Shown here: positions 28,184-35,578 of the stretch, in pieces
How the letters are laid out: each line of letters starts with the position of its first letter
Numbering within the stretch: the stretch's first letter is position 1
From: Planctomycetota bacterium
GTDB lineage: Bacteria; Planctomycetota; Phycisphaerae; Phycisphaerales; SM1A02
Length of the DNA stretch: 53,108 nt
Direction: 5' to 3'
NCBI GenBank assembly: GCA_014381305.1
Contig: JACNLW010000057.1
Location: forward strand, 3,969 to 57,076
Notes under the pieces: model-generated
What the model was told of the DNA's origin: nothing
Database searches by the model: none
What the model saw: only the letters and a program-made list of their open reading frames with translations
Translations under genes and position numbers: made by a program

Positions 28184-29842
28184 TTATGTGCCTTTGAATT
28201 TCCATGGCTCGCCGGGCACATAGTCTAAAGTGTCGTATAACTCTTGCCTTGTTTGCATTGTGGATTCAAACCCTTCTGCAGATCCTGTTTTATGTAACTG
28301 AGACAAGCAATTGGTTATCGCACCCATTGCGACTCGTTGCATTGTGACAGGATAAATGACGAGGTTATACCCAAGTGATTCGAATTGTTTTGCACAAAGG
28401 TGGGGTGTTTTTCCAAACTCTGTCATATTCGCTAAAAGAAGGCCTGAACATTCCTTTGCAAAAATTTTAAACTCATCTTCCGATCGAAGACCTTCTGGAA
28501 AAATCATATCTGCACCCGCCTCTCGATACGCACAACCTCGCTCGATAGCGGCTGCCAACGAGTCGGTTCCACGAGCATCGGTGCGGGCAATTAGAATGAA
28601 ATCTTTATCTCGTTTACTGTTTACTGCAAATTCAATTTTCTCAACCATCGCCCATTGAGAAACGAGTGTTTTTCCATCGAGATGTCCACACCTTTTTGGA
28701 AACTCTTGATCTTCAATATGCAAACCAGCCGCGCCATTGCTTTCATATTCCATCACCGTTCGAGAAATACTTTCTATCTCTCCATATCCCGTGTCGGCAT
28801 CTGCGATCACGGGTAACTTGCTCGCAGACACGACCTCGCGAATTGTGCGGCACATTTCGGTAAGGGATATCAAACCAATATCTGGGTAGCCAGAAGCGTT
28901 GGCCGTTGCACCACCGCTGATATAACAAGATTCAAAACCGGTTTTTGCAATCGCAGCAGCAACAAGTCCGTTCCATGCGCCGGGGCACATCACAATACCC
29001 TCGTTCATTTTTTTTCTAAGTGTTGCTCCGGGGTGTGTCATTGTGTATATTTTACGTGACTTTGTTGTTTTATGTGCAACCTGTGCATTATTTGGTACCA
29101 CGCTGATAAACATTTTGGCTGATGCAATCAGTAAAACAACACCTAGGACTGTTCGCAAACCTTGGTGACCTAGCCTGCGAGAACCAAAGGTAGCGCCTGC
29201 AAAACCGCCAACAACAACCGCTACGCCAAGTGGAGCCACAAAAATAAAATCAACTGGAAGTCCCCCTTGGTCCATGGTTATTCCGCCAAGGCTAGCAATT
29301 GAGTTTACTAAAATGAATGGTGCGCTAAGTGCTGCTGTTTGTTTTGCAGTTGCCCAGCCAAGGAGAAGAATTAATGGACTTAAGAAAATACCGCCACCAA
29401 CGCCGATGATTCCGCTTGGAAAACCAATGAGTACTCCTGCAATGATGATCAATAGGGTAGGAGATCGTTTAGACTGCTCGGTTCCTTTTATTGGAACGAA
29501 TAAACGAATTGCAGCGTAAAGCAAAATAATCCCAACAATCGGTTTGTATATAGTTGAAGGCACTTCTGTGTATCCCCCAACAAAAGCCGCTGGAATACTT
29601 GCGCAAATCAATGGAATAAAAATATCTTTTCGAAACGTTCCTGTTTTACCAAACCTCCATGTGCCAATAGAGGCTACAACTACATTTAACAAGAGGGCTG
29701 TTGGTCGCATCTCTTCTGGGGCGATGCCCGAGAGCGCTAGCACGGCTAAATACCCAGACCCCCCACCATGACCTACTGTCGAATATAAAGCCGCCATGAC
29801 AAGAACGGCGATCCCAATGATGAGCGTTTGTTCGTCAAACAC
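28184..29842 (-). CDS. Apparent fusion: TauE/SafE-type permease plus 2-methylisocitrate lyase
   Basis: 552 aa in one uninterrupted frame. Residues 1-250 form a TSUP (TauE/SafE/DUF81) permease with about eight helices and the motifs TVGHGGGSGYL and IGVGGGIFL. Residues 268-552 are a complete isocitrate lyase-family enzyme with DADTGYG (348-354), IEDQ (376-379), KRCGH (383-387) and RTDA (420-423). KRCGH is the 2-methylisocitrate lyase form. The linker is only about 18 residues. The start is GTG with no clear ribosome site. A second start at ATG 29041 could yield the lyase alone, so two separate proteins whose intervening stop has been lost remain possible. Confidence 0.8.
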   Translation of the reverse strand: MFDEQTLIIGIAVLVMAALYSTVGHGGGSGYLAVLALSGIAPEEMRPTALLLNVVVASIGTWRFGKTGTFRKDIFIPLICASIPAAFVGGYTEVPSTIYKPIVGIILLYAAIRLFVPIKGTEQSKRSPTLLIIIAGVLIGFPSGIIGVGGGIFLSPLILLLGWATAKQTAALSAPFILVNSIASLGGITMDQGGLPVDFIFVAPLGVAVVVGGFAGATFGSRRLGHQGLRTVLGVVLLIASAKMFISVVPNNAQVAHKTTKSRKIYTMTHPGATLRKKMNEGIVMCPGAWNGLVAAAIAKTGFESCYISGGATANASGYPDIGLISLTEMCRTIREVVSASKLPVIADADTGYGEIESISRTVMEYESNGAAGLHIEDQEFPKRCGHLDGKTLVSQWAMVEKIEFAVNSKRDKDFILIARTDARGTDSLAAAIERGCAYREAGADMIFPEGLRSEDEFKIFAKECSGLLLANMTEFGKTPHLCAKQFESLGYNLVIYPVTMQRVAMGAITNCLSQLHKTGSAEGFESTMQTRQELYDTLDYVPGEPWKFKGT

Positions 29843-29860
29843 GGAAACATTGTACGCGGG

Positions 29861-31684
29861 TTAATTGTTTTGAGTGGTGAAGTCAAAAGATGTTGACTTG
29901 GTTGGTCCAACCACTGTTGCAACAAGTGTGTTGGTTGGAGATTCTGTAAAAACAAGAATTCCCGCAAGTTGTTCGTGTTCTAGTTTCGCCGCAACTTCGT
30001 GGGTACTTTGCATTCCGTCAGGGAGCCACACACGGGTGCGTGCATCAAGTTGTTGATCTGACACAATGTCCCACCCTTGCAAGATGAGTTGTTCAACAAT
30101 ACCAATGACTTGTGTTTTGCATGTTTCTGGGTCAGATGCCACTGCACAGTTTTCTAATAAAAGAACTCGTCCACTTGGTCTTTGGTGATCAAAGAGAGAG
30201 GGTGAAGAAACAGTGTTTACAGTTTGTGGGATTGTTGGTGTGTTGTCCGAAGACGTTGTCGCATACACGATCACTGCACAAATAATAAATGCTGCCAATA
30301 GGCCAAGGGGCTTTGTCTTGTTTTTTTCTTGTTTAAAAGGACCTCCGCCAGTTGATGGTGTTGTTCGTGGACGAACACTTTTTTTATACACAACTTCGGC
30401 TGGACTACTTTGATCGTCATTCATGGATGGTAAATCAGCGGGTCGAACCTTTGTAACATCTTTCGCGTGCAAAATGGTTTCTATATCTGCAAGCATTTCT
30501 TCAACCGAACAATATCGTTTGTCATAATCTGACATTGCGCGCCGAACCACCCAGCGAATAGATTCGGGGCTATTCTTGTTAAACCCGCTCAACCCGCCGT
30601 GGGGAGGAAACGTGTTTTCCAACATGAAATAAAGAACTGCACCAGCGCTGTACACGTCAAACTTTGATCCGTCTACTTGGTGCACCTTTACGCCGCGCAT
30701 TGCTTGTCGAACCAATTCTGGGTCACGAAAATATTCTGTGCCGTGGGTGGTAAGGGTCATTGCCGAGGCGAGGGGTGTAACTAAACCAAGATCAACAAGG
30801 TTCGCCCTTCCATCGTGCACGATGATATTGTCTGGTTTCACGTCTTTGTGCCACAGACCAGCCAAGTGGTATTCTCGCAATGTCTGCAAAAGGGTTTGTT
30901 GGTATAAAAGTATTGTTCGCAGATTTTTATTATTCAGATTTGCAGAGGTTCCGTGTAGCGACGATGTGACCGAGCCTAAATGATCCCCATCGTGAAACGG
31001 CATTGCGTACCAAAACCGTTTGTTATCAAGATGGTGCTCGATAATTAAACCGAGTTTTTTTGCTGCCTCCATCGATCTTGATTCTCTAACAATTTGGGGT
31101 AATGCGGAACCATCTGATATATCAAAACACTTAATGACTGCCTTTGGGGATCCGTTGTGTGGTTTGGCAATGTATATTTTTGCGCCACTCCCACCCGGTG
31201 GAAGTGTGCCAACAACGGTATATCCTATGAACTTGTTTTCTGTTTTTTTGTTTTCACCAAATACGTGTTTTAATTCTTCTATCACCCCTTCTACTTCGGA
31301 TCGGACTTGCTTGGCATAATCTGGGGTTTCTTTTTTCTTTGGAGTGCCAATTCCAATCACGCGGAGTGGGTTGTCGATAAAAATTGCAACGAGTCGATTC
31401 CATACTTCATAAAATCGTTTTTTTGCTGCGTGTATTTCTATTTTTGCAATATCCCACCGCGCGAGAACAATGCAAAGTACGGCACGCAAAAGTTTTACTA
31501 CACCGACAAACAACGCGATTGGAATCAATAATACATCTCGAAACTCCTGAAAAACAAACCGGAAAAGTCGTCCTATGAATAAAAAGACGTGGCCTATGAC
31601 TGGAATAACTACATAGATACACACAACAACTCCGCCAATCAGAATTGCTAGTGTGAGTAATAATCCAAACAAAAACGAAACCAT
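29861..31684 (-). CDS. Membrane Ser/Thr protein kinase (Hanks type)
   Basis: 607 aa. Two N-terminal hydrophobic segments (about 3-40 and 50-76) precede the kinase domain (about 154-405). This has a Gly-rich loop GTLPPGGSGAKI, Lys185 in AVIKCFD, Glu201, HKDVKPDN (279-286) and DLG (298-300) in place of DFG, which is a tolerated change. A third membrane helix (about 460-477) precedes a 130-residue C-terminal domain of unknown fold (RVLLLENCAVASDP onwards). All catalytic residues are present. It begins in a TAATG overlap with the sigma factor stop, so the two are coupled. Confidence 0.87.
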   Translation of the reverse strand: MVSFLFGLLLTLAILIGGVVVCIYVVIPVIGHVFLFIGRLFRFVFQEFRDVLLIPIALFVGVVKLLRAVLCIVLARWDIAKIEIHAAKKRFYEVWNRLVAIFIDNPLRVIGIGTPKKKETPDYAKQVRSEVEGVIEELKHVFGENKKTENKFIGYTVVGTLPPGGSGAKIYIAKPHNGSPKAVIKCFDISDGSALPQIVRESRSMEAAKKLGLIIEHHLDNKRFWYAMPFHDGDHLGSVTSSLHGTSANLNNKNLRTILLYQQTLLQTLREYHLAGLWHKDVKPDNIIVHDGRANLVDLGLVTPLASAMTLTTHGTEYFRDPELVRQAMRGVKVHQVDGSKFDVYSAGAVLYFMLENTFPPHGGLSGFNKNSPESIRWVVRRAMSDYDKRYCSVEEMLADIETILHAKDVTKVRPADLPSMNDDQSSPAEVVYKKSVRPRTTPSTGGGPFKQEKNKTKPLGLLAAFIICAVIVYATTSSDNTPTIPQTVNTVSSPSLFDHQRPSGRVLLLENCAVASDPETCKTQVIGIVEQLILQGWDIVSDQQLDARTRVWLPDGMQSTHEVAAKLEHEQLAGILVFTESPTNTLVATVVGPTKSTSFDFTTQNN

Positions 31685-32415
31685 TATGTTCGCCCTTCTG
31701 CTTCTTCACCCAAGAAAATTTGGTGGGTGTGATACAAATTGCTTACAGCGTCATCAAACATGGATTCGCTTCCGGACAAACCGGCTTTTTGCGCTTCCGA
31801 TTCCTCTTCTGGCGTAAAACTATATTGCATAACTACCTCTGCAATTCGTTGTTTGAGTTGATCACGTACTTTTACCATGTGTCTACTTACTGTTGGTTCG
31901 CTTATTCCTAATGCTTCAGAAACTTCCTTACCTGTCTGAGTATCAAGTGCTCGCATTCTCCATACTTGAAATTGGACAAAATCCACTTCTGATTCTGTTC
32001 TTCGGATTGCAGCGCAGATTTTTGCAGCAAACATTCTTTGTTCAAAAACTTCATCCACCTCAAGAGCCGCTTGGCTCGAATCAATTCGCTCATCAAGCGA
32101 GAGTGGTTTCACACCACTGTTCCTTTTTTGCGCATTGCGGCGATCAAACTCGTCTCCAAGCGTGTGCTTTGCAATCGATAGAAGCCACGTGCTAAATCTC
32201 GCCCCCCTGTCTGGGTCGTACCTCTCTATACACCGAGAAAGTGCAGCCAATGTATCTTGGGTGAGGTCTTGTACTGTTTCAAAACCAATGCGACCACCGC
32301 CCCATTTTGACAATTGAAACCGTATGGCTGGACCAAAGTCCTGCCACAATTCAAACCACGCCGCCTCGTCACGGTCGCGGAGCCTGCGCACAAAAGTGGT
32401 TGTCAGGGCATTCAT
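31684..32415 (-). CDS. ECF-type RNA polymerase sigma factor
   Basis: 243 aa. The sigma region 2 core is FETVQDLTQDTLAALSRC with YDPDRGARFSTWLLSIAKHTLGDEFDRR. Region 4 with its helix-turn-helix is EVSEALGISEPTVSRHMVKV. A C-terminal tail of about 45 residues after region 4 is unusual. I chose ATG 32415 because AGGAAG lies about 9 nt upstream; a GTG at 32421 is a longer alternative. The downstream kinase gene overlaps by 1 nt, and planctomycete ECF factors paired with Ser/Thr kinases are known. No anti-sigma factor is encoded nearby. Confidence 0.87.
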   Translation of the reverse strand: MNALTTTFVRRLRDRDEAAWFELWQDFGPAIRFQLSKWGGGRIGFETVQDLTQDTLAALSRCIERYDPDRGARFSTWLLSIAKHTLGDEFDRRNAQKRNSGVKPLSLDERIDSSQAALEVDEVFEQRMFAAKICAAIRRTESEVDFVQFQVWRMRALDTQTGKEVSEALGISEPTVSRHMVKVRDQLKQRIAEVVMQYSFTPEEESEAQKAGLSGSESMFDDAVSNLYHTHQIFLGEEAEGRT

Positions 32416-32545
32416 TGGCACTCTTCCTTATTGGGACAATTCATTATGGGATTTTAGGGTCAGAATGAAATAGTTCACGATATTTCCCCAAATACTTGGT
32501 ACGCACGGGCTGTTCTGTGCAAAACAGTAACAAAAGGAGGTTGCC

Positions 32546-33460
32546 ATGGGCGCCACAACACGATTTATTGTTCGATGGGGATTAATTGGAGGTCTTGCTT
32601 TGGGTGGTGTCACCTTATTGGTTGGGCCAAAACGGGTCGTTGCTTGCTTCGATCAACTACGAGAAGAGGCTTCGTCAATCGTTGATGAAATGGTTGATGA
32701 CCCAATTGCACTCCGCCGTCAACTTGATGAACTTGCGCAGGAATATCCAGTAAGAATCGCAGAGATTACCGGCGAGGTTTCCAAAATTGATCACCAGCTT
32801 GGCCAATTTGAGCGGGATGAATCAATTGCATTAAATGTTGTAAAACTAACAACAGTCGATCTTGATGCACTAAAAGAACTTGTTGCCATTGCTGAAAATG
32901 AAGAGAGTGTCGGTGGAAAGCCCGTTTCTTTTTGGTTTGAAGGCGTGCGATACGACCTTGAAAGTGCGTACACAAAAGCAAGGAGAATACGAACCGTAAG
33001 AGCGAATTACGAAGATCGTCTTGCGGCAGACCGTAGACAAATGGAATTGATGTCTGAACAACGTACTCGGCTCGCATCAATTTTAGAAAAAATACAACAT
33101 GAACACGAACAATACCGTTCCCAACTTTGGCAACTTGATCGAGAAATTGATGCAATCGAACGAAACGATCACATTATTGCGATGGTAGAACGGCAACAAC
33201 AAACACTGTCATCATTTGATCAGTTTGGTTCAGGAAACAATTTGGATCAGGTGCGGTCGAGGCTCGCAGAAATTCGCACTGTTCAAGAAAGTACTATCCT
33301 TGCACTCACTGAAACTGGTGGTGGATCTGATTATGAAACACGGGCGAGGTTCGCAATGAGTGAGGGTGCAAACGAAAACCCGTTTGTTGAAACAAAACCT
33401 GTTCATGTAAGAGAAGACGCAGGACCATACGCTTTGCTTGGTGGTAAAGATACGCACTAA
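32546..33460 (+). CDS. Membrane-anchored coiled-coil protein, function unknown
   Basis: 304 aa with a strong AAAGGAGG ribosome site 6 nt upstream of ATG. An N-terminal hydrophobic segment (about 12-28, WGLIGGLALGGVTLLVG) is followed by about 200 residues of heptad-rich helices (roughly 35-95 and 140-225), then a disordered acidic tail. This resembles PspA-like or chromosome/envelope spacer proteins in layout only; no sequence identity is visible. It is divergent from the sigma factor-kinase pair (130-nt gap) and is followed by the tandem repeat motif and terminator. Confidence 0.72.
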   Translation: MGATTRFIVRWGLIGGLALGGVTLLVGPKRVVACFDQLREEASSIVDEMVDDPIALRRQLDELAQEYPVRIAEITGEVSKIDHQLGQFERDESIALNVVKLTTVDLDALKELVAIAENEESVGGKPVSFWFEGVRYDLESAYTKARRIRTVRANYEDRLAADRRQMELMSEQRTRLASILEKIQHEHEQYRSQLWQLDREIDAIERNDHIIAMVERQQQTLSSFDQFGSGNNLDQVRSRLAEIRTVQESTILALTETGGGSDYETRARFAMSEGANENPFVETKPVHVREDAGPYALLGGKDTH

Positions 33461-33565
33461 ACCCTAGTTGTTACTTAGCGCATTTTTCTGGGTAGGCACA
33501 GATTACCGGGCGGTATACCAAGAAGAACCCTAGTTGTTACTTGAAACATTTCGGGGTAGGCACAG
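33460..33565 (+). ncRNA. Tandem two-block repeat, candidate structured RNA element
   Basis: Two copies lie 66 nt apart, at 33460-33501 (42 nt) and 33526-33565 (40 nt). Each has a 17-nt block AACCCTAGTTGTTACTT and a 12-nt block GGGTAGGCACAG, both identical between copies. The middle part differs in sequence and length (13 vs 11 nt). The blocks are mutually complementary (ACCC with GGGT, or CCTA with TAGG). Copy 1 is followed by TACCGGGCGGTA and copy 2 by the terminator hairpin. The first copy begins inside the TAA stop codon of the coiled-coil gene. It matches no riboswitch class I recognise. Confidence 0.5.
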
Positions 33566-33597
33566 GCGGCGATCGATTGTTTCGATCGCCGCTTTTT
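33566..33597 (+). terminator. Strong intrinsic terminator
   Basis: GCGGCGATCGA (33566-33576) pairs perfectly with TCGATCGCCGC (33582-33592) around the loop TTGTT, and TTTTT follows at 33593-33597. The T run is on the plus side only, so it ends transcripts of the coiled-coil gene and the tandem motif. It does not serve the convergent SpoIID-like gene. Confidence 0.93.
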
Positions 33598-33635
33598 CGT
33601 TGCCCTTGAAGTAATAGTGATATTGTTTGGGTTCG

Positions 33636-34886
33636 TTACAAAACACTTGCAATTGACACCTCAGGATAATACCACTCTAAAATTGATTCCCAAGACATGT
33701 TTTGCCCAGCAAGAACCTGTGCGCCATATTGACACAAACCAACACCATGTCCCATACCAACTCCACGTAATTCTAGGTCAGAACCAGTTCTTGAAGCCAC
33801 CAAACAAGATGATTTTAATTTAGGTGATGGTTTTGGAATTGTTGGGTATGACTGATTCGCTGCGTGCACTAGTTGTTTTGCACTAATTTTATGTTTGATG
33901 TTTTTTCGATCAATGATTTCTAGTTTGATTGGCCTGCCATGTTTGTTTGCTTGGATAGGAATAATTGATTCTATTGAACCGAGTTGATGAAGCGGATGGT
34001 TGGTTCTACCACCAGACCATTGCACTAGCCGTTTTGTAAAGTTTTTATATGATCTTTTCACCGTCCATTGATGAACGCCAAGTGATGTACACACATCTTT
34101 TCCGCTGCGTCCATGAAGGGGTGGGATTTCGTGTAGGTGTGATCCACTAATCGCATCACTCGCTGCTGCCGCCATTCCACCACAACACGCACTGTAGTAC
34201 GAGGGGACAACCGTGTTGTTCCATGTAAGCAACACCCCTTTTGTGTCGTTCACTGCGCGGTGTGCTACATCTAATGTTACGTCGCCTAAAAACACCTGTG
34301 AAGACGGTCCGTCTGAAACGTCAAAGTGACTTGTTGCTTTTCGCTGCAAGTGTTGCGCCGTTGCGTAACTCCGAGCGGCAACCGCTTGGGCTGCGAATGT
34401 GTTTGGGTGCCAATGAGAATAAAGTTCTCCCGCAATAACTCCTGGTACATATTTCTCCATAGGCACATGAACCACAATGTCAAATGCGTGTGGTGAAATG
34501 TCCCGTCTTGGATGGAGAGAAATTTTTCCGGTACATCTTTTTATTTTTTCTGGTGTGATCAATGTGTGGGTATCTTTATTGTGTATCCACAACTCTTGAT
34601 CTTTTGTTTCTGGTGTAAAGGCGCGTGAAGAAGATAGTTTCCAGCCTTTGTTTGTTAACAGAACATGATCGTCATCTAACCTGAAACCCTCTTTTTTTCT
34701 GATTTTTCCAACCCGAACACGCATTGTGATCATTTCTGTCGGAATAGAGAGTAGTTTTTTTGGCGCAGGGGAAGATTCTTCATCCCTCTTCGCACAAGAA
34801 AACAAACCGCCAATTACCAACACCCCTGTTGCCGTCATAAAATCTCGGCGATTGCAGAAATTTGGTTGAAAAGGTTTATTTACCAT
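33636..34886 (-). CDS. SpoIID/LytB-domain lipoprotein
   Basis: 416 aa. The N-terminus CNRRDFMTATGVLVIGGLFSC has a twin-arginine-like RR and a Cys that could be a lipidation site. The SpoIID/LytB domain follows: VPMEKYVPGVIAGEL (about residues 143-157), FAAQAVAARSYA, SYYSACCGG and the C-terminal GHGVGLCQYGAQ. In sporulators this family is a peptidoglycan lytic transglycosylase; here a cell-wall or amidase-activator role is only an inference. I chose ATG 34886, preceded by GGGG; a GTG lies directly before it. It is divergent from lemA with a 50-nt gap. Confidence 0.82.
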   Translation of the reverse strand: MVNKPFQPNFCNRRDFMTATGVLVIGGLFSCAKRDEESSPAPKKLLSIPTEMITMRVRVGKIRKKEGFRLDDDHVLLTNKGWKLSSSRAFTPETKDQELWIHNKDTHTLITPEKIKRCTGKISLHPRRDISPHAFDIVVHVPMEKYVPGVIAGELYSHWHPNTFAAQAVAARSYATAQHLQRKATSHFDVSDGPSSQVFLGDVTLDVAHRAVNDTKGVLLTWNNTVVPSYYSACCGGMAAAASDAISGSHLHEIPPLHGRSGKDVCTSLGVHQWTVKRSYKNFTKRLVQWSGGRTNHPLHQLGSIESIIPIQANKHGRPIKLEIIDRKNIKHKISAKQLVHAANQSYPTIPKPSPKLKSSCLVASRTGSDLELRGVGMGHGVGLCQYGAQVLAGQNMSWESILEWYYPEVSIASVL

Positions 34887-34936
34887 CACGCCCCATAGTG
34901 TATCGGTGGTACATTGCTTGCGAAGGAGTTTTTATC

Positions 34937-35566
34937 ATGAAAAATATATTGAACGTGGAACCAATCATTGCCTCTACCGGACTTATCGTCGGATTCGTTG
35001 TTGGGTTCGTTTTATTGCTTGTAATTTTTGTTGTAGGCATTTTTAATGGTCTTGTTGGGTTGCGGAACCGAGTTAAAAACGCGTATGCCCAAATTGATGT
35101 GCAACTAAAACGCCGTTATGACTTAATCCCCAACCTTGTTGATACTGCGAAGGGGTACATGAAACATGAAAGCGAAACCCTAGAAGCAGTCATCAACGCG
35201 AGGAACCAGGCTGTTTCCGCTGCTTCTGCTGCCTCAAAGGACCCAACTGCTGCCGGTGCAATTGCTGGGGTCGCGGGCGCCGATGGTGCGCTCACTGGTG
35301 CGTTGGGTAAATTAATGGTTGTAATGGAAGCATACCCCGACTTAAAAGCAAATGAAAACATGATGCAGGTTCAAGAAGAGTTAACGAGCACCGAAAACCG
35401 AGTTGCATTTTCAAGACAGGCGTATAACGATGCTGTTATGTCTTACAACAACAAACGTGAAATGTTCCCATCAAATATAGTTGCGGGCATGTTCGGATTT
35501 ACCGTTGCGCAAAGTTGGGAACTTGATGATGAGGCTGCTCGCGACGTTCCAAAGGTTAATTTTTAA
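34937..35566 (+). CDS. lemA: LemA family protein
   Basis: 209 aa. A membrane helix (about 12-35, LIVGFVVGFVLLLVIFVVGI) precedes the conserved LemA helices with NRVKNAYAQIDVQLKRRYDLIPNLV and FSRQAYNDAVMSYN, and FPSNIVAGMFGF near the end. The start at 34937 has AAGGAG 8 nt upstream. LemA proteins are anchored with a short extracytoplasmic N-terminus. The gene is followed after 12 nt by an M48 protease, the usual partner. Its function is unknown. Confidence 0.94.
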   Translation: MKNILNVEPIIASTGLIVGFVVGFVLLLVIFVVGIFNGLVGLRNRVKNAYAQIDVQLKRRYDLIPNLVDTAKGYMKHESETLEAVINARNQAVSAASAASKDPTAAGAIAGVAGADGALTGALGKLMVVMEAYPDLKANENMMQVQEELTSTENRVAFSRQAYNDAVMSYNNKREMFPSNIVAGMFGFTVAQSWELDDEAARDVPKVNF

Positions 35567-35578
35567 CACTTCGATCTG

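Noticed and set aside
33460-33565. CRISPR array
   Set aside because: Only two copies, the repeat itself is split by a variable centre, and no cas gene or further spacer is present.
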